Assembly: GCF_015207875.1 (NCBI RefSeq)
Contig: NZ_JADEVZ010000007.1
Location: forward strand, 43,916 to 107,915
DNA: 64,000 nucleotides
Source: Dolichospermum sp. LEGE 00240
Lineage (GTDB): Bacteria > Cyanobacteriota > Cyanobacteriia > Cyanobacteriales > Nostocaceae
Reading direction: 5' to 3'
Positions 60,822-64,000 of this stretch are shown one piece after another. Each line of letters opens with the position of its first letter. The stretch's first letter is position 1. The notes beneath the pieces were generated by a model. It saw only the letters and a list, made by a program, of their open reading frames with translations. It did not search any database and had not been told where the DNA came from. Position numbers and translations under genes: made by a program.

Positions 60822-60898
60822 AAATCTAAACTCTTGAGAATATTTAATTTTTAACAAAAAGCCCGAAATCTTATATCCTCTTGAGGACGGGTTAATTC
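60765..60898. repeat. Sulfatase 5'-end duplication, copy A
   Basis: The first 19 codons of the sulfatase and about 77 bases upstream are duplicated, with about seven differences, at 62335-62468 in the same orientation. Confidence 0.9.
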
Positions 60899-61216
60899 AT
60901 AAATTCATAGATTTGCGTTTCTATACTCATGAGTTACGCGAGTATTAAGAGATACGATCAGATAGATGTATTAGCAGTTCTTGAAACAAATAACGAAATA
61001 GAGTAAAATAATCATGAACACATAACCCGACATACAGAAGACCAGACAGAGACATAGCGGAACAGTGCCAGCTAAACAATAAAATATTTTTAAATTTCTT
61101 TGAAATTTTAATAAAATAATGTTCTTCTCTAAAGAAGAGGTTAAAACAACCTCACTACTAACATCATGTTATACAATCACCCATTGAAACAAATAACCTA
61201 ATTGGAGTAAAATACA
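60899..61216. other. Leader region with duplicated TTGAAACAAATAAC segment
   Basis: A segment TTGAAACAAATAAC...GAGTAAAATA occurs at 60981-61010 and again at 61184-61214, just before the ATG of the 61217 gene. The first copy is followed by ATGAACACATAA, a three-codon frame. No other gene in this gap. A hairpin-like TTCTTCTCTAAAGAAGAGG is near 61123. Confidence 0.6.
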
Positions 61217-62053
61217 ATGACCGCAGATCAACCAAGAGAAACAGAATTTGGTGAGTTATTAGTCAAAATAATAAAAAAACCATATATTCCTGTTTCCAAA
61301 GAACTACTAACCCATCCATGTCCCTCTGATAAACCTGGACAGCCAAAAAGGTTAAGACAAAGTAAACTATCACCCCATGCCTATGCAGAAGTGAGAGAAA
61401 AATCGAATAAGATAATTGCTGAACGCAACTTGTACCCTGACTCACATGGGCTATCTTATGATATGTTCATGAAAGTGTTACGTGACTTATTTGGCTGTGA
61501 TGACGTTCGAGATCCTGAAATGCCAATAACACGCGAGGGAGTCAATCACTTAGTTAAGACCGGAAACCCTTGGAATAAAACAAAATCAGCAGCTACTTTG
61601 CAAGAATATAATTTAAAGTTTATTTCCTGTTTCACTCAGGACTACACTTTTGAGCAACTTAAATTAGTGGGTGAAAAAGTAGTGGAAGATTATCATAACT
61701 ACAGACGCACAGCAAAAGCCGAACCAGTTAAGCTCAGTTTAGATTTTTCACTACATCAGAACAATATACCCAGAGAAGACCTTTATATGAGTCATAAGGA
61801 TAAAATAACAGATGATAAAGAGAGTGCAAATAATTTGCGATCTCTTATCTGGAATACTTTGATCGAAAAAGGAAGAGATTATTTTCTATGCGCTGGTATT
61901 TCAGCAGAAGAAATTTTAACTTTGATTGAAGAAAAAGACCCAGTAATCCGTCCTTCAACTATGAAAAGTCTGTCATTACTTCTAAACTTGTCCTTAGAAG
62001 AACTATTTAACTTACTTACTAAGGATACAGATAATCTAAATGTCGGTTTCTAA
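61217..62053 (+). CDS. Unknown protein with possible duplicated HTH-like units
   Basis: A 278-residue protein that I do not recognise. Two regions look alike: ITREGVNHLVKTGNPWNKTK then SAATLQEYNL (about 108-140) and ISAEEILTLIEEKDPVIRPS then TMKSLSLLLNLSLEELFNLL (about 228-270). Both resemble the second half of an XRE-type helix-turn-helix (start, loop with Pro, S/T-x-TL, final helix). This suggests DNA binding, but it is only a pattern match. No signal peptide or membrane helix. A GGAG ribosome site precedes the ATG. It lies in a cassette flanked by the sulfatase duplication. Confidence 0.7.
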   Translation: MTADQPRETEFGELLVKIIKKPYIPVSKELLTHPCPSDKPGQPKRLRQSKLSPHAYAEVREKSNKIIAERNLYPDSHGLSYDMFMKVLRDLFGCDDVRDPEMPITREGVNHLVKTGNPWNKTKSAATLQEYNLKFISCFTQDYTFEQLKLVGEKVVEDYHNYRRTAKAEPVKLSLDFSLHQNNIPREDLYMSHKDKITDDKESANNLRSLIWNTLIEKGRDYFLCAGISAEEILTLIEEKDPVIRPSTMKSLSLLLNLSLEELFNLLTKDTDNLNVGF

Positions 62054-62162
62054 TTTTTTAACCCAAGGATGACCATTTAGAATAGAGTTCCACATAACTT
62101 TCTAGAGGCTACGAACCTGTAATCATTTGTACTCCTGAAGAACTTATAGAGAGGTAAAATTG

Positions 62163-62327
62163 ATGTGGGAAGATCCAATTGTAGAAGAAATTCGTCAGAC
62201 GAGGGAAGCACATTCTCGACAATTTAACTACGATTTAAAGGAAATTTATCAAGATTTAAAAGCACAAGAACAGAAAAGCAAAAGACAATTTGTGTCTTAT
62301 ACTTCCAAAAAGATTAGTTTAGTATAA
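62163..62327 (+). CDS. Small conserved-type protein (MWEDPIVEEIR)
   Basis: A 54-residue protein, MWEDPIVEEIRQTREAHSRQ, then FNYDLKEIYQDLKAQEQKSK. The MWEDPIVxEIRxxRE and FNYDLxxIxxDLK pattern is a recurrent short protein in cyanobacteria, often found next to toxin genes. Here no toxin is adjacent. An AGAGG ribosome site precedes the ATG. It is the second gene of the cassette after 61217-62053. Confidence 0.75.
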   Translation: MWEDPIVEEIRQTREAHSRQFNYDLKEIYQDLKAQEQKSKRQFVSYTSKKISLV

Positions 62328-62334
62328 TCGCTTT

Positions 62335-62468
62335 TGTCCGGCCAATGACTCCGGGGAAGGTAGTTCCGGGTTTGTATTCACACAGAGACATAAATCTAAA
62401 CTCTTGAGAATATTTAATTGTTAACAAAAAGCCCGAAATTCTATATCCTTTTGAGGACGGGTTATTTC
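62335..62468. repeat. Sulfatase 5'-end duplication, copy B
   Basis: Near-copy of 60765-60898, including a start MSLCEYKPGTTFPGVIGRT on the minus strand (ATG at 62391), then broken off. No sulfatase body follows. Confidence 0.9.
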
Positions 62469-62683
62469 TTGAAACTCCACTCTCTAAAGCTATTCATGAA
62501 AGTATTTTGCGAGATTTGCGGTCGCACTAATTACGCTCAATAGGACCTTTAACCAAAGTCCAGTTTCATACTTAAGTTAGAGTACAATTTTTAAACTTAT
62601 AAGCTAGGTTTTATTGGTTAGTAATTGGTATTAATTACTAATCAATGTAATTGTATATTCGCAATCGTGCGAGAGGAGCATCC

Positions 62684-63829
62684 ATGTCTGACCACACTCC
62701 ACTACAGGATTGGAATCCGCAGGATACAGAGGTGTTAGCTGATAAGCGTCATGCTTACGACAAAATGCGTAAACGATGCCCCGTCGCGCACAGCGATACG
62801 ATGCACTGGTCGCTTTTCCGGCACGCAGATGTTGTCGCAGTGATTGATGACCCGGACACCTTTATCAACGCCTCACCGCATCGTGCCATCCCGAATTCCA
62901 TGAACGGGGTTGAACACGCGAAACACCGCGAGATTCTAGCACCTTACTTCTCCGCATCCGAGATGGCAGGATTCGAGCCGACGTGCCGGGAAATCGCCAC
63001 GAATACGATGCAAGCGATCGCCCTTCCGGGTACGGCTGATGCAGTGGCGGACATTGCCGAGCCGATCGCTTTCCGAACGATGTGTGCGTTTCTCGGCTGG
63101 CCGGAGAAGATGTGGGAACGCATCCGCAACTGGAGCCACAGTAATCGTGCGTCCACAGTCCATCCCGATACTGAGTCTATGCAGATGATCGCGGAGGAAT
63201 ACGCTGCGATTGTAACTGAGGCACTTGAGGATCACCGTCGTCAGGATATCCGGGACGATGTTACCGGCCAGCTAATGATAACCGAGGTAAACGGTCACCG
63301 ATGGAACAATGAGGACATCATCGCCGTGCTGCGGAACTGGATTGCAGGGCATGGCACTGTAACCGCAGCAATGAGCATTGTGATTGCACATCTAGCGGAG
63401 GATCAAAACCTTCAACGCCGTCTGCGCGAACAGCCGCAGCTAATTCCCGCCGCTATGGATGAGATTCTACGAGTGGACGGTCCATTGGTTGCTAACTCCC
63501 GAACAACAACGCGGGAAGCCACGATTAACGGTCGTAAAATTACTGAGGGCGAGCGGATCTCGCTGATGTGGATCGCCGCTAACCGTGATCCGCAAGCGTT
63601 TGATGCCCCAGAGGAGATCCGGCTTGAGCGTGATCAGCAGTCCAACCTGCTCTACGGTGCGGGCATTCACTACTGTCTGGGAGCGCCGCTCGCTCGGCTA
63701 GAGTTGCGCGTGACCATCGAAACGCTACTCGCACACACCACTGAGATATCACTTGCCTCACCCGATCCGCTGGAGCGCGAGACCTACCCCGGAAACGGAT
63801 TTGTTGCTGTACCAGTGCATATTCGCTAA
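62684..63829 (+). CDS. Cytochrome P450
   Basis: A 381-residue soluble P450. The haem-Cys loop is LLYGAGIHYCLGAPLARLEL (Cys near residue 338), the K-helix ExxR is in MDEILRVDGP, and the I-helix is RNWIAGHGTVTAAMSIVI. The canonical acid/alcohol pair is changed to AGHGTVT, so oxygen activation may differ. The length and lack of a membrane anchor fit bacterial class I P450s that need ferredoxin; no ferredoxin gene is adjacent. The ATG at 62684 with a GAGAGGAG ribosome site decides the start. The gene is visibly GC-richer than its neighbours, with many CG-ending codons, suggesting transfer from a high-GC bacterium. Substrate unknown. Confidence 0.93.
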   Translation: MSDHTPLQDWNPQDTEVLADKRHAYDKMRKRCPVAHSDTMHWSLFRHADVVAVIDDPDTFINASPHRAIPNSMNGVEHAKHREILAPYFSASEMAGFEPTCREIATNTMQAIALPGTADAVADIAEPIAFRTMCAFLGWPEKMWERIRNWSHSNRASTVHPDTESMQMIAEEYAAIVTEALEDHRRQDIRDDVTGQLMITEVNGHRWNNEDIIAVLRNWIAGHGTVTAAMSIVIAHLAEDQNLQRRLREQPQLIPAAMDEILRVDGPLVANSRTTTREATINGRKITEGERISLMWIAANRDPQAFDAPEEIRLERDQQSNLLYGAGIHYCLGAPLARLELRVTIETLLAHTTEISLASPDPLERETYPGNGFVAVPVHIR

Positions 63830-63837
63830 GTGTCTTT

Positions 63838-64000
63838 TACCCATGTACCATTTTTGGGCAATTTAGTAAATTATAGGACTTACGCATTGACAAAAAAATG
63901 AATCTATGTTGATGAAGCAGCACAAGCATTGGTAAGATTGTCCACAATGTAGTCGCGCACAACTAAAGTGAATAAGTTTCTTTGCACTTCATACCAATTA
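63838..64000. other. Downstream AT-rich flank
   Basis: The sequence returns to the AT-rich background. TATAGGACTTACGCATTGAC (63875-63894) resembles an IS-end motif common in cyanobacteria, but no element can be delimited before the window ends. Confidence 0.4.

Noticed and set aside
62936..63761. Several minus-strand frames inside the P450 gene
   Set aside because: High GC content lengthens random frames; the plus-strand P450 has all family motifs.
63875..63894. Possible IS end GGACTTACGCATTGAC
   Set aside because: It resembles a known kind of IS terminus, but no second end or transposase lies within the window.

Overview
The window is chromosomal DNA of a cyanobacterium, most likely a filamentous member of the Nostocales. 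Supporting signs are an AT-rich background studded with HIP1 octamers (GCGATCGC), an NdhD subunit of the photosynthetic NDH-1 complex, the cyanobacterial sensor kinase NblS/Hik33, a CemA/PxcA-family protein, a Ycf23-type protein, a Psb34-like small protein, a ThiO-ThiG fusion, and intergenic space packed with short dispersed repeats. No tRNA, rRNA or CRISPR array was recognised.

Region 1 (1 to about 20.8 kb) is mostly housekeeping. It holds nblS, a cytochrome b plus Tat-exported molybdoenzyme pair, an MltA/3D-type wall enzyme, a PxcA-family protein, a Ycf23-like protein, a DegT-family aminotransferase, a FetB-like permease, ndhD, a small ATGA-coupled gene pair, thrB, a kinase-TPR protein, and a probable operon of prfB (with the classic +1 frameshift site), a DUF3285 small protein and ybeY. 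Region 2 (20.8-48.2 kb) mixes housekeeping genes (rnz, bcp, a cysteine desulfurase, a ferrochelatase-like protein with a natural His6 tail, an inositol-phosphatase-family protein, citramalate synthase, thiO/thiG, a Coq4-like protein, a double ABC ATPase, a CRP-type regulator) with repeat-filled gaps. It also contains a four-helix-bundle gene broken by a 150-bp MITE-like element.

Region 3 (48.2-64 kb) is accessory and decaying. It has toxin-antitoxin genes with two degenerate antitoxin copies, a secreted protein resembling thiaminase I (thiamine pyridinylase) that keeps both catalytic positions, an EF-hand protein, a DUF4365 protein, and remnants of a DNA cytosine methyltransferase and an HNH endonuclease. 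An arylsulfatase gene is cut exactly by a 1670-bp insertion sequence with a 4-bp target duplication. A 134-bp duplication of the sulfatase 5' end flanks a small cassette of unknown genes, followed by a markedly GC-richer cytochrome P450 gene that looks horizontally acquired.

A recurring theme is repeats colonising genes. A dispersed repeat is read through in frame inside citramalate synthase, another supplies the C-terminus and stop codon of a nuclease-like protein, and a third ends at the stop codon of the thiaminase-like gene. All assignments come from reading sequence by eye; no database search or folding calculation was run.
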